A stretch of 50,625 bases of DNA from positions 1 to 50,625 of the forward strand of contig JANQMC010000015.1 in the NCBI GenBank assembly GCA_028280305.1. Reading direction: 5' to 3'. Below are positions 1 through 9,480 of this stretch, in pieces. Below the pieces are notes generated by a model, which saw only the letters and a program-made list of their open reading frames with translations, did not search any database and was not told the DNA's origin. Position numbers and translations under genes: made by a program. How positions within the stretch are numbered: the first letter of the stretch is position 1; each line of letters starts with the position of its first letter. Source of the stretch: Pelagibius sp. (GTDB lineage Bacteria > Pseudomonadota > Alphaproteobacteria > Kiloniellales > Kiloniellaceae).

Positions 1-342
1 GGCCCCAATGCCTAAACATCAAAACCCCAGACAATCCAGGCTCAACAACAAGCCCGCCGCCCGCGTATCCCTTCCATATCAAACAATGTCAAACAGCAGG
101 CCCGACCTGATCGCACGCAAAAGCGACCCGCCGAGCAATCGCCCGCTTCACCACTCTCGAAGAAGCAGAAATTAGGGCGAACACTATACTGATAAGAAGC
201 GAGGCTTTCAACGCCTATAGGCTGTGGAAAACTCGCTCTCTGGGAGCCTCTGCGAAACCCGCAGGTTTCTGCGTCGGCGGAGCTGTATATAGGGGCTTGC
301 CGGAGGCCTGTCCAGACCGAAAAACGCCTTTGCGAAACTTTT
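1..342. other. No gene recognised (left edge)
   Basis: I see no convincing coding region here. A short plus-strand open frame that starts near 297 is the reverse shadow of the DUF1489 gene. The segment is downstream of the minus-strand operon that ends at 343. A weak 6-bp hairpin lies near 252-267, but it has no T-run in the right place, so I do not call a terminator. Confidence 0.5.
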
Positions 343-762
343 TTAAAGAATGCCCAGAGACCGCAGTTCCGCTTGCATTTCCGGGGGCAGATCCTCGGCC
401 CCCGGGCCCTCCGTCAGCAGGTCCTGCGGCGCCTTCGCGGCCTCCAGATAGCGCCAGCCCTGAAAAGGCCGCTGGGCCCGCGGCATCACCCGGTGGAGAT
501 CGGGGCCGAGGTGCAGGCGGGCAAAGCCACGCCCCGCGCCATCGTTCTCCCGGGTGATATCGACAATCTCCTGGCGCAGTTGAAACCGGCCCTTGATCAC
601 CCAGTAGAGCGATCCGCCATCGATGATGTCGTCCGCCCGCTTGGGCATCATACGGGTGTCGTGGAACAGGCGCTGGCCCCGGCGCAGGCGCCGCGCCTGG
701 CTCTGTTCCAGCTGCTCCATGGTCTCAACACCGACGCAGAGCTTCATCATATGAAGCGCCAT
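343..762 (-). CDS. DUF1489 family protein
   Basis: The 139-residue product matches the alphaproteobacterial DUF1489 family as I remember it. It opens with a conserved LCVGVETMEQL segment, followed by TRMMPKRADDI, the family hallmark DGGSLYWVIKG, a RQEIVDI strand and RPFQGWRYLE. The length is usual for the family. No biochemical function is established, and there is no signal peptide or membrane segment, so it is probably cytoplasmic. It is the last gene of the minus-strand run, 35 bp after the HMG-CoA lyase stop, and is probably co-transcribed with it. I infer no role in leucine breakdown, because this family occurs in many contexts. Confidence 0.85.
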   Translation of the reverse strand: MALHMMKLCVGVETMEQLEQSQARRLRRGQRLFHDTRMMPKRADDIIDGGSLYWVIKGRFQLRQEIVDITRENDGAGRGFARLHLGPDLHRVMPRAQRPFQGWRYLEAAKAPQDLLTEGPGAEDLPPEMQAELRSLGIL

Positions 763-797
763 AGGATCCGTTCCGTCCCCTTGATCTTTCAGCAGGC

Positions 798-1703
798 TTA
801 GGCTGCGCGCCCGGCCAGGGCAAGCGCCACCTTGGAGTTGGAGCGGCGCCCCAGCGCCTCGCAGATAAAGTTCCCCGCCTCCGCCAGTTTCGCCAAATCG
901 ATTCCGCTCTCGATACCCAGGCCGTCGAGCATATAGACCACATCCTCGCTGGCAACATTGCCCGAGGCCCCCTTGGCATAGGGACAGCCGCCGAGCCCGG
1001 CAACCGCCGCATCGACGGTTCCGACCCCCAGTTCCAGGCAGGCCAGGATGTTGGCCAGAGCCTGTCCGTAGGTGTCGTGAAAGTGCACCGCAAGATGCTC
1101 CACCGGCACCTGGGCAGCGACGGCGGAGAGCATCTCGGCGGCACGCCGCGGCGTGCCGACGCCGATGGTGTCGCCGAGGGAGACTTCGTCGCAGCCGAGC
1201 TGCCGCAGGGCCAGGGAAACCTCCGTCACCTTGGCCAGCGGCACCACCCCTTCATAGGGACAGCCGAGCACACAGGAAACATAACCGCGCAGAGGCAGGC
1301 CCGCGTCCTTGGCGCGCTCGGCCACCGGGGCGAAACGGGCGAGGCTTTCAGCGATCGAACAGTTGATGTTGCGTTGGGAGAAGGTCTCGGAAGCGGCGGC
1401 GAAAACGGCGATCTCCCGGACATCGGCTGCCAAGGCCCGCTCCAGCCCCTTCTCGTTGGGCACCAGCACCGGATAGCGGACGCCGGTCCTGCGCTTCAGG
1501 TTGGCCAGGACTTCGCTGGTGTCGGCCATCTGCGGGACCCACTTGGGCGACACGAAGGCCCCGGCCTCGACCACCGGACAGCCGGCTTCGGCGAGGCGCT
1601 CGATCAGTTCGACCTTTACCGCCGCCGGTAGAGACTGCGGCTCGTTCTGCAGGCCATCGCGCGGGCCGACTTCAACAAGTTCCACGGTTTTGGGAAAAGC
1701 CAC
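798..1703 (-). CDS. mvaB: Hydroxymethylglutaryl-CoA lyase
   Basis: This 301-residue protein cleaves HMG-CoA into acetoacetate and acetyl-CoA, the last step of leucine catabolism. It is a DRE-TIM/HMGL-like barrel. VEVGPRDGLQNE at the N-terminus supplies the metal-binding Asp and catalytic Arg, HFHDTYGQ the metal-binding histidines, and GGCPYAKGASGN the mobile loop with the active-site cysteine (Cys240). The length is normal for bacterial HMG-CoA lyase (liuE/mvaB). Propionate-type lyases of the same fold are excluded by the GGCPYA loop and by the methylcrotonyl-CoA carboxylase genes in the same operon. It follows the biotin-carboxylase subunit gene by 80 bp on the same strand. Confidence 0.95.
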   Translation of the reverse strand: MAFPKTVELVEVGPRDGLQNEPQSLPAAVKVELIERLAEAGCPVVEAGAFVSPKWVPQMADTSEVLANLKRRTGVRYPVLVPNEKGLERALAADVREIAVFAAASETFSQRNINCSIAESLARFAPVAERAKDAGLPLRGYVSCVLGCPYEGVVPLAKVTEVSLALRQLGCDEVSLGDTIGVGTPRRAAEMLSAVAAQVPVEHLAVHFHDTYGQALANILACLELGVGTVDAAVAGLGGCPYAKGASGNVASEDVVYMLDGLGIESGIDLAKLAEAGNFICEALGRRSNSKVALALAGRAA

Positions 1704-1783
1704 GTCCCTTCCCTTCTATCGGCCGGACAACGAGAGCGCCCGGCAGTCTATCGCAAAATTGCGGATACTGAACCGGCCGCGCC

Positions 1784-3778
1784 TCATGCCTCCGCCAGAA
1801 CCACGAGTTCGCTGCCCTCATCGACCAGTTCGCCGGCGGTGCAGTTCAGCGATTCGATGCGCCCATCATGGGGTGCCGTAAGCGTGTGCTCCATTTTCAT
1901 GGCCTCCAGGCGCAACAGCGGCGCTCCCTGCGCGACCTCCTCACCCGCACCCACAAGCACGGCCATCACCTTTCCGGGCATCGGCGCCGTGATCCGCCCG
2001 CTGCCGGTGGCCTCCGCCGGCGCGCCATGCAGCAGGTCCTGCAGCGCCAGCACGTAGACGGCCCCGTCGATCAGAACCCAGCGCTGCTCACCGTCGCCAA
2101 GCACGCGGGCGCGGAAGGATTCCTGACCCAGGCGGATCGCATAGTGGTCCTCGGCGATCTCCTCGATGCGCACCGCCTGTTCACCGGACGGCAAAGCCAG
2201 ACTCAGCCCTTCCGGGCCGAAGTGCAGCGAGATAAGAAAAGCGTCCTCCCCATCCAAAAAGGTCAGATCGCTATGGGTCTCGGAATTGAGGCGCCAGCCA
2301 TTGGTGAGCCGCCAGGGCGAATAGGGATCGCCCGAACCGGCAGCGGCGAGACGCGCCTGACGGCTGCGCCAGCGCATTTCAGCCAGCGCCAACGCTGCCA
2401 GAACTTTGTCGGGAACGGCCCCCTGCTCGGGCACCAGGCTTTCGCGGTGTTGATCGATGAAGCCTGTGTCCGGCGCCCCCCGGCGAAAAACGGCATGGCC
2501 GAGGATGGCCCGAAGGAAAGCGACATTGCTGGTGACGCCGGCGATCTCGGTCTGCACCAGGGCCCTGTCGAGACGCCGCCGCGCCGTTTCCCGGTCTTCG
2601 CCCCAGGCGACCACCTTGGCGATCATCGGGTCGTAGTAGACCGTCACCGCATCGCCCTGGCGTACGCCGCTGTCGACGCGGAGACCGTCTTCTTCGGCCG
2701 GGAACCCCAGATAAAGCAACCGCCCGGTCGACGGCAGGAAACCGTTGCCCGGGTCCTCGGCATAAATCCTTGCCTCGATCGCGTGGCCGGAGACCGTCAG
2801 CTCATCCTGTGCCAGGGGCAGCGGCTCACCTGATGCAACCCGCAACTGCCATTCCACCAGATCGACACCGGTGATCATCTCAGTCACCGGATGCTCGACC
2901 TGCAGGCGAGTGTTCATCTCCATAAAGTAAAAGGCTTCGCCATCGAAAAGGAATTCGACGGTACCGGCGCCGCGATAGTCGATCGCCGCCGCCGCAGCAA
3001 CCGCGGCCTCGCCCATAGCCTTGCGAACGGGTGCCGGCAGATCGGGGGCCGGCGCCTCCTCGATCACTTTCTGATGGCGGCGCTGCGAGGAACAGTCGCG
3101 TTCGAAGAGGTGCACCGCCCTGCCGTGATCGTCTCGGAAGACCTGTATCTCGACATGTCGGGGCGACGGCAAAAACCGTTCGAGCAGGACATGGTCGTCG
3201 CCGAAAGCGGCCATGGCTTCGCGCTGCGCCGCTTCCAGACCGGCCGAGAAATCCCCCGCGTCTTCGACGATGCGCATCCCCTTGCCGCCGCCACCGGCCG
3301 AGGCCTTCACCATCAAGGGGAAGCCCAGCTTGTCGGCCTCCTTTTTCAGGATCGCGACATCCTGAGCATCACCATGATAACCCGGCACCAGGGGCACGCC
3401 GGCGCCTTCCATAATGGCTTTGGCCTCACTCTTTGAGCCCATGGCGCGAATGGCCGCGGCCGGCGGCCCGACAAAAACAATGCCGGCAGCGCTGCAGGCC
3501 TCGGCGAAGTCGGCATTTTCGGAGAGGAAGCCATAGCCGGGATGAATGGCCTCGGCCCCCGCCTCCTTCGCGGCGGCCAGAATGACATCGCCCTTCAGAT
3601 AGCTTTCCGAAGCCGGCGCCGCACCGATACAGAACGCGCTGTCCGCCATTTCGACATGGGCGGCATCGGCATCGGCCTCCGAATAAACCGCAATGCACCG
3701 CAATCCCAGACGGCGTGCCGTGCGAATGACCCGGCAGGCGATCTCACCACGATTGGCGATCAGAATGCTTTGGAACAA
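1784..3778 (-). CDS. mccA: Methylcrotonyl-CoA carboxylase alpha (biotin-containing) subunit
   Basis: The 664-residue product carries an N-terminal biotin carboxylase and a C-terminal biotin carrier domain. FQSILIANRGEIACRVIRTA is the pre-ATP-grasp start, and a glycine-rich ASAGGGGKGMR loop and FMEMNTRLQVEHPVTE follow in the ATP-grasp and C-terminal parts. Near the C-terminus LEAMKMEH places the biotinyl lysine at Lys628. It carboxylates biotin with bicarbonate and ATP for the beta subunit at 7258-8865. Propionyl- and geranyl-CoA carboxylase alpha subunits look alike. Methylcrotonyl specificity is inferred from the linked hydratase and HMG-CoA lyase. The alpha gene is separated from beta by the hydratase, a channel and an antiporter gene. 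Confidence 0.92.
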   Translation of the reverse strand: MFQSILIANRGEIACRVIRTARRLGLRCIAVYSEADADAAHVEMADSAFCIGAAPASESYLKGDVILAAAKEAGAEAIHPGYGFLSENADFAEACSAAGIVFVGPPAAAIRAMGSKSEAKAIMEGAGVPLVPGYHGDAQDVAILKKEADKLGFPLMVKASAGGGGKGMRIVEDAGDFSAGLEAAQREAMAAFGDDHVLLERFLPSPRHVEIQVFRDDHGRAVHLFERDCSSQRRHQKVIEEAPAPDLPAPVRKAMGEAAVAAAAAIDYRGAGTVEFLFDGEAFYFMEMNTRLQVEHPVTEMITGVDLVEWQLRVASGEPLPLAQDELTVSGHAIEARIYAEDPGNGFLPSTGRLLYLGFPAEEDGLRVDSGVRQGDAVTVYYDPMIAKVVAWGEDRETARRRLDRALVQTEIAGVTSNVAFLRAILGHAVFRRGAPDTGFIDQHRESLVPEQGAVPDKVLAALALAEMRWRSRQARLAAAGSGDPYSPWRLTNGWRLNSETHSDLTFLDGEDAFLISLHFGPEGLSLALPSGEQAVRIEEIAEDHYAIRLGQESFRARVLGDGEQRWVLIDGAVYVLALQDLLHGAPAEATGSGRITAPMPGKVMAVLVGAGEEVAQGAPLLRLEAMKMEHTLTAPHDGRIESLNCTAGELVDEGSELVVLAEA

Positions 3779-3790
3779 AACCTGCCCTCT

Positions 3791-5518
3791 CTACTTGCGC
3801 TTCGCAGCGGCCTTGCCGGCCTTCCCGTCCAGGTCTTCCAACAGAGCATAGTTGTCGGCCCGAAAGTCGGCCATCACCCGGTTCACATCATCGGTGCCGA
3901 CGCCGACGGATGACAAGAGGATTCCACCAAGCTGCAGGCTGGCCTCCACGGCTTCCGGAACCACCGCCGCGGCACCGGCCTCCTCCAGCCGTTGGGCATG
4001 AACAAGATCATGGGATCGCACGAAAACAGGCACCGCCGGCATCCGGCGGCTCAAGGCTTCCACGGCATGGCTCGCCTCGCCCGACCGATCGACGGTAATG
4101 ACCGCGGCACGGGCACGTTCGATACCTGCTGCTTCCAGAACCTCAACACGGCAGGCATCGCCGTAGTAGACCGGCAGGCCGTCACGCCGGCAGCGGGTGA
4201 CGCGGGCATGGTCCATATCCAGGGCGACGTAGGAGAGCCCGCAGGCCGAAAGCACGCGGGCCACAGTCTGACCGACCCGGCCGAAGCCGGCGATAATGAC
4301 ATGGCCGCTGACGTCCTCGGTTTCCTCCTTCAGTCCCTCCAAACCGGCAACCGGTTGCGGTGTCGCCCAGCGCGACAGCCGGGCCCCCAGCCATCCGACA
4401 GCCGGCGTCGCCACCATGGAGAGGGCGACCACGGCCAGCAGGATCTGACCAGTCTCGCGATCCAGCAGTCCAAGAATCATGGCACCGCCAAAAAGCACGA
4501 AGCCGAACTCGCCGCCCTGGGCAAGAAGAGGACCGACCCTGAGGGCGACATCGCGCGGCAGACGCCAGGCAAGGCACAGCAGGACGGTGATCACGGACTT
4601 CATCACCATCAGGACCACCAGACCCGTGACGATCAAGGGCCACTCCTGCGCCACAAGGGAGAGGTCGATGCTCATACCGACTGCCATGAAGAACAAACCC
4701 AGCAGCAGCCCCTTGAAAGGCCGGATGTCCGCCTCGACCTGGTGGCGGTACTCGGTCTCCGCCAGCAAAAGGCCGGCCAGAAAAGCGCCGAGGGCCATCG
4801 AGATGCCCCCCAGTGCCATCAGCCAGCCGGAGCCGAGGACCACCAGCAGGGTTGCGGCGACGAAGAGCTCCTGAAGCCGGCTGGAGGCGATGACGCGGTA
4901 GATCGGCCGCAATACCCGCCGGCCGATGACCAGGGCCGCGATGACCACCCCCAGGGCTTTCAGGAACGCGATCCCCAACGCTTCTGCCAGGCTTGCATCC
5001 GGCGACCCCAAAAGCGGCAGCAAAGCGAGCAGCGGCACGATGGCCAGATCCTGGAACAGCAGGATGGAAAAGGACATGCGCCCGAACCGCGAAGCCATCT
5101 CGCCCCGCTCGACCAGCATCTGGACAACAAAGGCGGTTGACGAAAGCGCCAAGCCGCCACCGATCACCACCGCGGCCTCCACGGGCTGGCCGAACCACAT
5201 GGCGATGGCGCCGACGAGAAATCCGGTAACGACGACCTGCGCAGCACCGAGCCCGAAGACAAAGCGCCTCAGCACCTTCAGCCGCTCGACGGAGAGTTCC
5301 AATCCGATGGTGAAGAGCAGAAAGATGACGCCGAACTCGGCCAGGAAGAGAACACTGTCCGGGTCCTTGACCAAGGCCAGGGCCGAGGGCCCGACCAGAA
5401 CTCCGGCAGCAAGGTAACCGAGGACCGAGCTGGATCGCGCCCAGCGAAAGAGCGGCACAACACAAACCGCCGCGATCAGAAAGACCAAGACTTCGTTCAG
5501 ATGTGCCGGTTCATGCAT
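3791..5518 (-). CDS. CPA2-family K+/H+ antiporter with RCK domain (KefB/KefC-like)
   Basis: The 575-residue product has about 12 hydrophobic segments over residues 1-390, then a cytoplasmic RCK/TrkA-N domain from about residue 405. The dinucleotide-binding loop there reads IIAGFGRVGQTVARVL, with an acidic strand end (ALDMD). This arrangement is typical of Kef-type potassium efflux systems of the inner membrane, gated by NAD(H) or glutathione adducts. No KefG-type partner is seen. It starts 15 bp after the channel gene and ends 12 bp before mccA, so it is embedded in the leucine operon. Exact ion selectivity cannot be read from the sequence. Confidence 0.88.
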   Translation of the reverse strand: MHEPAHLNEVLVFLIAAVCVVPLFRWARSSSVLGYLAAGVLVGPSALALVKDPDSVLFLAEFGVIFLLFTIGLELSVERLKVLRRFVFGLGAAQVVVTGFLVGAIAMWFGQPVEAAVVIGGGLALSSTAFVVQMLVERGEMASRFGRMSFSILLFQDLAIVPLLALLPLLGSPDASLAEALGIAFLKALGVVIAALVIGRRVLRPIYRVIASSRLQELFVAATLLVVLGSGWLMALGGISMALGAFLAGLLLAETEYRHQVEADIRPFKGLLLGLFFMAVGMSIDLSLVAQEWPLIVTGLVVLMVMKSVITVLLCLAWRLPRDVALRVGPLLAQGGEFGFVLFGGAMILGLLDRETGQILLAVVALSMVATPAVGWLGARLSRWATPQPVAGLEGLKEETEDVSGHVIIAGFGRVGQTVARVLSACGLSYVALDMDHARVTRCRRDGLPVYYGDACRVEVLEAAGIERARAAVITVDRSGEASHAVEALSRRMPAVPVFVRSHDLVHAQRLEEAGAAAVVPEAVEASLQLGGILLSSVGVGTDDVNRVMADFRADNYALLEDLDGKAGKAAAKRK

Positions 5519-5533
5519 GCTGTCTTCGCGCCT

Positions 5534-6454
5534 CTAACTGCGGCGATCATGAGGGCGATGCTCGCGCGCGTAGCGCAGCACCTCGGAGAAGCCGAAGATG
5601 ATCAGCCAGACACCGATGACGATCTGCAACGACGCCACCGCGCGCACCAGCATACTCAGCGGGACAAGGTCGCCGTAGCCGACCGTGCTGAGGGTGATGA
5701 TGGAAAAATACAGGCTCTCGACGAAAGAGATCGGCCTGGCCTCACCGGCGATCATGAAGTGAGGGCCGGGAATGATCCGCTCGAGGATCCGGTAAAACCC
5801 CGCGAAGACGATAACGACGAAGGAGTAATAAGTGAAGAAGGCCAAGGTCGGCGCCATCAGGGCCGAAGCGCGGGCAAAGAAATCCTCGAACAGCAGGCCG
5901 GTTTCCAAGAGAAAAGCCGTCACATCACGGCTGACCGCCAGAACCAGAAGGGCAATCATACCCATACTGCCGATCAGAAACAGGCTCACCGTCTCCGGGC
6001 TATACCCCTGGTGGGGCACCAGAAAGGTCGCCAGACCTACGGCCAGGACAGGCAGAAGCCAGAAGAATACCCGCGGCGAGTAATGGACCCGCGTATCGGA
6101 TTCGTGCCTGACAAGGCGATGGATTGCGCCACGGCGCAGCCAAGCACCGGCCATGAAGGCGAGAATGGGCATCACAAAGGACAAGCGTACCGACCAGTCG
6201 GTGGCGGACTCGAAGTTCGACAGGACAAAGAAAATGAACAGGCAGGCGTAAACTGAGAGAAAGTTCGCCAGGGCGATCGTCGTGAAGCGGCTGCCGGGGA
6301 AAAGACGATAAAACAGGGTCACACAGACCACCAATGTGCCCATCATTATGAAGAAGAAGAGGTCGAAGCGCTCGGCAACGGCCAGGGAGACGAGAAGGTA
6401 AAGACCGAGGGTCAGTACCAACCCGGGCAGCCAGTAGCGGTCAGGCTTTTGCAT
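5534..6454 (-). CDS. Two-pore-type / Kv-like potassium channel protein
   Basis: The 306-residue protein has several hydrophobic segments. Near the C-terminus is a pore helix and selectivity filter, SLYFSIITLSTVGYGDLVPLS (TVGYGD at about residues 257-262), followed by a last transmembrane helix and a short basic tail with no RCK or cyclic-nucleotide domain. The TVGYGD filter is the K+ channel signature, so potassium conduction across the inner membrane is likely. It ends 15 bp before the antiporter gene, and its start lies 6 bp after the hydratase stop. The two potassium genes therefore form a pair inside the catabolic operon. Gating cannot be inferred. Confidence 0.85.
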   Translation of the reverse strand: MQKPDRYWLPGLVLTLGLYLLVSLAVAERFDLFFFIMMGTLVVCVTLFYRLFPGSRFTTIALANFLSVYACLFIFFVLSNFESATDWSVRLSFVMPILAFMAGAWLRRGAIHRLVRHESDTRVHYSPRVFFWLLPVLAVGLATFLVPHQGYSPETVSLFLIGSMGMIALLVLAVSRDVTAFLLETGLLFEDFFARASALMAPTLAFFTYYSFVVIVFAGFYRILERIIPGPHFMIAGEARPISFVESLYFSIITLSTVGYGDLVPLSMLVRAVASLQIVIGVWLIIFGFSEVLRYAREHRPHDRRS

Positions 6455-6460
6455 GAAGCC

Positions 6461-7252
6461 TCAATCCTCTTGCCAATTCGGCCTTCGCTTCTCCAAAAAT
6501 GCGGTGATCCCTTCCCGCCCCTCGTCTGATGCACGCAGCGTGGCGATACGCCTCGCCGTCTCCTCGATCAGATCGTCATCGGGCGCAGCCGCCGCCGTCG
6601 TAAAAATCAGATCCTTTGCCGCTGCCTGCGCCTTGGGGCCGCCTTCCAGCAGCGTGGCAGCGACCTGCCGGCCCTTCTGTTCGAGACGCCCGGGTTCCAC
6701 AACTTCGTGCACCAGCCCCAGGCGCTGGGCTTCCCAGGCGGAAAACGGCTCTGCCGTCAGGAAATAGCGACGCGCGGCAGCTTCACCGATCGCTGCGATG
6801 ACATAGGGACAGATCACAGCCGGGATCAGGCCCAGCTTGACTTCCGAAAGGCAGAACTTCGCCTCTTCTGCCGCGACAACGATATCGCAACAGGCCACGA
6901 GCCCCACACCGCCGCCGTAAGCAGATCCCTGCACCAAGGCCAGTGTCGGCTTGGGCAGGTCGTTCAATGTCTGCATCAGGCGCCCGAGATTTAGTGCGTC
7001 CTCATGATTCTCAGCCTCGGAGAAGCCGGCCATCGCCTTCATCCAATTGAGATCGGCGCCCGCGGAAAAACTGCGCCCCTGTGCCGCCAGCACCACCACC
7101 CGCACCCGGTCGTCGTTGCCGAGGCCCTCAAGGGCCGCTGTCAGCTCGGCAATCAAAACCTCGTTGAAGGCGTTGTGCACGTCGGAGCGGGTCAGCGTGA
7201 TCCGCGCCACACCCTGCGGGTCGATCGCTTGAACGAAGAACGGCGACACCAT
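6461..7252 (-). CDS. liuC: Methylglutaconyl-CoA hydratase (enoyl-CoA hydratase family)
   Basis: I place the start at 7252 (ATG, protein beginning MVSPFFVQAI) and not at the more distant in-frame ATG at 7462, because the extra 70 residues are the out-of-frame end of the upstream carboxylase. The 263-residue product is a crotonase: RSFSAGADLNWMK forms the first oxyanion loop and GSAYGGGVGLVACCDI the second. The glutamate in FCLSEVKLGLIP is in the usual catalytic position. Operon partners for the preceding and following reactions support 3-methylglutaconyl-CoA hydration. The start lies only 5 bp past the carboxylase stop, which suggests translational coupling. Confidence 0.88.
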   Translation of the reverse strand: MVSPFFVQAIDPQGVARITLTRSDVHNAFNEVLIAELTAALEGLGNDDRVRVVVLAAQGRSFSAGADLNWMKAMAGFSEAENHEDALNLGRLMQTLNDLPKPTLALVQGSAYGGGVGLVACCDIVVAAEEAKFCLSEVKLGLIPAVICPYVIAAIGEAAARRYFLTAEPFSAWEAQRLGLVHEVVEPGRLEQKGRQVAATLLEGGPKAQAAAKDLIFTTAAAAPDDDLIEETARRIATLRASDEGREGITAFLEKRRPNWQED

Positions 7253-7257
7253 CGGCC

Positions 7258-8865
7258 CTACATCCTGAAGATGCCAAACCGGGTCGGTTCGGCCGGTGCA
7301 TTCAAAGCCGCCGAGAGGCCAAGTCCCAAGGCCATGCGGGTATCCAGCGGATCGATGATACCGTCGTCCCACAGCCGCGCCGTTGCGTAATAGGGGTGCC
7401 CCTGCTCTTCGTATTGCTCGCGGATCGGCGCCTTGAAGGCTTCCTCTTCGGTCGCGCTCCACTGACCGCCTTTCGCCTCGACCGCATCGCGCCGCAGCGT
7501 GGCCATTACGGTGGCAGCCTGCTCACCGCCCATAACCGAGATGCGCGCATTGGGCCACATCCAAAGGAACCGCGGGCTGTAGGCGCGGCCGCACATACCG
7601 TAGTTACCTGCCCCGAAGCTCCCACCGAGGATGACCGTGAATTTGGGAACCCGGGCGCAGGCAACGGCGGTTACAAGTTTGGCGCCGTCCTTGGCAATGC
7701 CGCCGGCTTCGTATTTCTTCCCGACCATAAAGCCGGTGATGTTCTGCAGAAACACCAGCGGGATGCCGCGCTGACAGCAGAGCTCGATGAAATGGGCGCC
7801 CTTAACGGCCGACTCCGAGAACAGGATGCCGTTGTTCGCCAGAACACCAACCGGGTAGCCACAGATGCGCGCAAAGCCGCAGACGAGGCTTTGGCCGTAA
7901 AGCGCCTTGAATTCATCCAGCTCGCTGCCATCGACGATGCGGGCGATGACCTCTCTTACATCGTAAGGTTTGCGCAGATCGCGCGGGATCAGCCCGTAGA
8001 GCTCTGCCGGATCATAATGCGGCTCCTGAGGTTCGCTGACTTCCAGGCTCTGTCCCTTCGGCCGGTTCAGCGAAGCCACCACGCGCCGGGCAATCGCCAG
8101 GGCATGGGAGTCGTTCTCCGCATAGTGGTCTGCAACGCCGGAGGTCCGGGTGTGAACATCGGCACCGCCCAGGTCTTCCGCGGTCACCACCTCGCCGGTC
8201 GCTGCCTTCACCAGAGGCGGGCCGCCCAGGAAAATCGTGCCCTGCTCCTTCACGATAATGCTCTCATCCGCCATGGCCGGCACATAGGCCCCACCGGCGG
8301 TGCAGGAGCCCATCACCACGGCGATCTGCGGAATGCCTTTGGCCGACATGTTCGCCTGATTGAAGAAGATCCTGCCGAAGTGATCACGATCCGGAAAGAC
8401 ATCGTCCTGATTGGGTAGATTTGCGCCGCCGGAATCCACCAGATAGATGCAAGGCAGATGATTCTGTTCTGCGATCTCCTGGGCCCTGAGGTGCTTCTTC
8501 ACGGTCAGGGGATAGTAGGTTCCGCCCTTCACGGTCGCATCATTGGCGACGATCATGCACTCGCGACCGGAAACGCGGCCAATTCCGGCGATCAGTCCTG
8601 CGCCGGGCACATCGTCCGCGTAGACCCCATAAGCGGCAAGCTGCGAAAGCTCCAGGAAGGGGGAACCGCTGTCCAGCAAGCCGCGGACGCGTTCGCGCGG
8701 CAGCAGCTTGCCACGCCCCTCGTGCCGCCCCCTGGCCCGCTCGCCGCCGCCCATTCTGATGCGCTCGACCTGCGCCGCCAGATCATCCACAAGGGCCTGA
8801 TTGGCGCGCCGGTTCTCGGCGAACTCGGGATCTCGGGTATTGGCTTTGCTGACAATGACAGGCAT
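7258..8865 (-). CDS. mccB: Methylcrotonyl-CoA carboxylase beta (carboxyltransferase) subunit
   Basis: The 535-residue carboxyltransferase transfers CO2 from biotin to 3-methylcrotonyl-CoA. Recognisable segments are [21 protein letters not shown] near the N-terminus, [26 protein letters not shown] in the N-terminal crotonase lobe, and [19 protein letters not shown] in the C-terminal lobe. Length and the GGANLPNQ segment are typical of MccB (LiuB), against about 510 residues for propionyl-CoA carboxylase beta. It is the first gene of the minus-strand run, so the operon promoter should lie in 8866-9050. An isovaleryl-CoA dehydrogenase (liuA), usually next door, is not in the window. Confidence 0.94.
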   Translation of the reverse strand: MPVIVSKANTRDPEFAENRRANQALVDDLAAQVERIRMGGGERARGRHEGRGKLLPRERVRGLLDSGSPFLELSQLAAYGVYADDVPGAGLIAGIGRVSGRECMIVANDATVKGGTYYPLTVKKHLRAQEIAEQNHLPCIYLVDSGGANLPNQDDVFPDRDHFGRIFFNQANMSAKGIPQIAVVMGSCTAGGAYVPAMADESIIVKEQGTIFLGGPPLVKAATGEVVTAEDLGGADVHTRTSGVADHYAENDSHALAIARRVVASLNRPKGQSLEVSEPQEPHYDPAELYGLIPRDLRKPYDVREVIARIVDGSELDEFKALYGQSLVCGFARICGYPVGVLANNGILFSESAVKGAHFIELCCQRGIPLVFLQNITGFMVGKKYEAGGIAKDGAKLVTAVACARVPKFTVILGGSFGAGNYGMCGRAYSPRFLWMWPNARISVMGGEQAATVMATLRRDAVEAKGGQWSATEEEAFKAPIREQYEEQGHPYYATARLWDDGIIDPLDTRMALGLGLSAALNAPAEPTRFGIFRM

Positions 8866-8933
8866 GGCCCGGGCGAATCGGCAACGGGAAAGACTGAGCT
8901 AGTTTCGCTAACTGACCGCGCGCAGCAAGCAAA

Positions 8934-8962
8934 AAGCAGGAGGCCCGCCAAACGAGGCCTCC
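8934..8962 (-). terminator. Terminator-like hairpin upstream of mccB
   Basis: An inverted repeat (ggaggcc at 8939-8945 pairs with ggcctcc at 8956-8962, 10-nt loop) is followed, when read on the minus strand, by five T residues at 8931-8935. No minus-strand gene is seen just upstream, so it is either a leader attenuator of the mccB operon or a block to antisense transcription. Confidence 0.45.
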
Positions 8963-9050
8963 CAGGCCCGACGGGCGCTCCACCTGTCGTTGCTTACCCG
9001 ATGTTAACTAATAGCTGAATACCTTGGCGCGTCGAGGGAGGACCACGGAC

Positions 9051-9395
9051 ATGCCCTACGTGGCAAGAGATGACCAGGGACATATCACCGATGTCCAGGA
9101 GCGCGAGACCGAGATGGCCTATGAACAGGTCGCTCTCGATGATCCCGAACTGGTGTCCTATCTCAATAGCGGCCGAGGCGAGTCCGAGATCCGCGCCGAG
9201 CTCGAAGCCTCGGACATGGAATTCATCCGCGTCATCGAGGACGTCATTACCGTTCTGATCGACAAGCGGGTTTTCATGCTTACGGATCTTCCGGCCCCGG
9301 CCCAGCAGAAGCTTGCCCGCCGCTACAAACTGCGCAGCAATCTGTCGGATCTGGGCGGCATTATCGGCGACCACGAAGACATCATGCTGCCCTGA
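9051..9395 (+). CDS. Small conserved protein, often mislabelled tryptophan synthase beta-like
   Basis: I choose the ATG at 9051, giving 114 residues starting MPYVARDDQGHI. A gggagga ribosome-binding sequence sits about 10 bp upstream, and homologues as I recall them start with MPYV-RD-QG. An in-frame codon at 9024 would add nine unlikely residues. The product is acidic and soluble, with a LEASDMEFIRVIEDVITVLI helix and DLPAPAQQKLARRYKLR. This family is widely annotated as 'tryptophan synthase subunit beta like', although it has no PLP-enzyme fold or catalytic residues, and its function is unknown. It is transcribed divergently from mccB. Confidence 0.8.
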   Translation: MPYVARDDQGHITDVQERETEMAYEQVALDDPELVSYLNSGRGESEIRAELEASDMEFIRVIEDVITVLIDKRVFMLTDLPAPAQQKLARRYKLRSNLSDLGGIIGDHEDIMLP

Positions 9396-9480
9396 AAATC
9401 GGGCCCTGCCCCCTCCGGCCGCTTGCAGACAACGCCATATTTATGTATGCGTAATCTACCGATGCTTTTGAGCAGGTGGA

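Noticed and set aside
7253..7462. Upstream start of the enoyl-CoA hydratase at 7462
   Set aside because: The extra residues overlap the carboxylase C-terminus in another frame and are not crotonase-like.
9051..9395. Tryptophan synthase function for the 114-residue protein
   Set aside because: There is no PLP lysine motif or TrpB fold. The label is a propagated database name.
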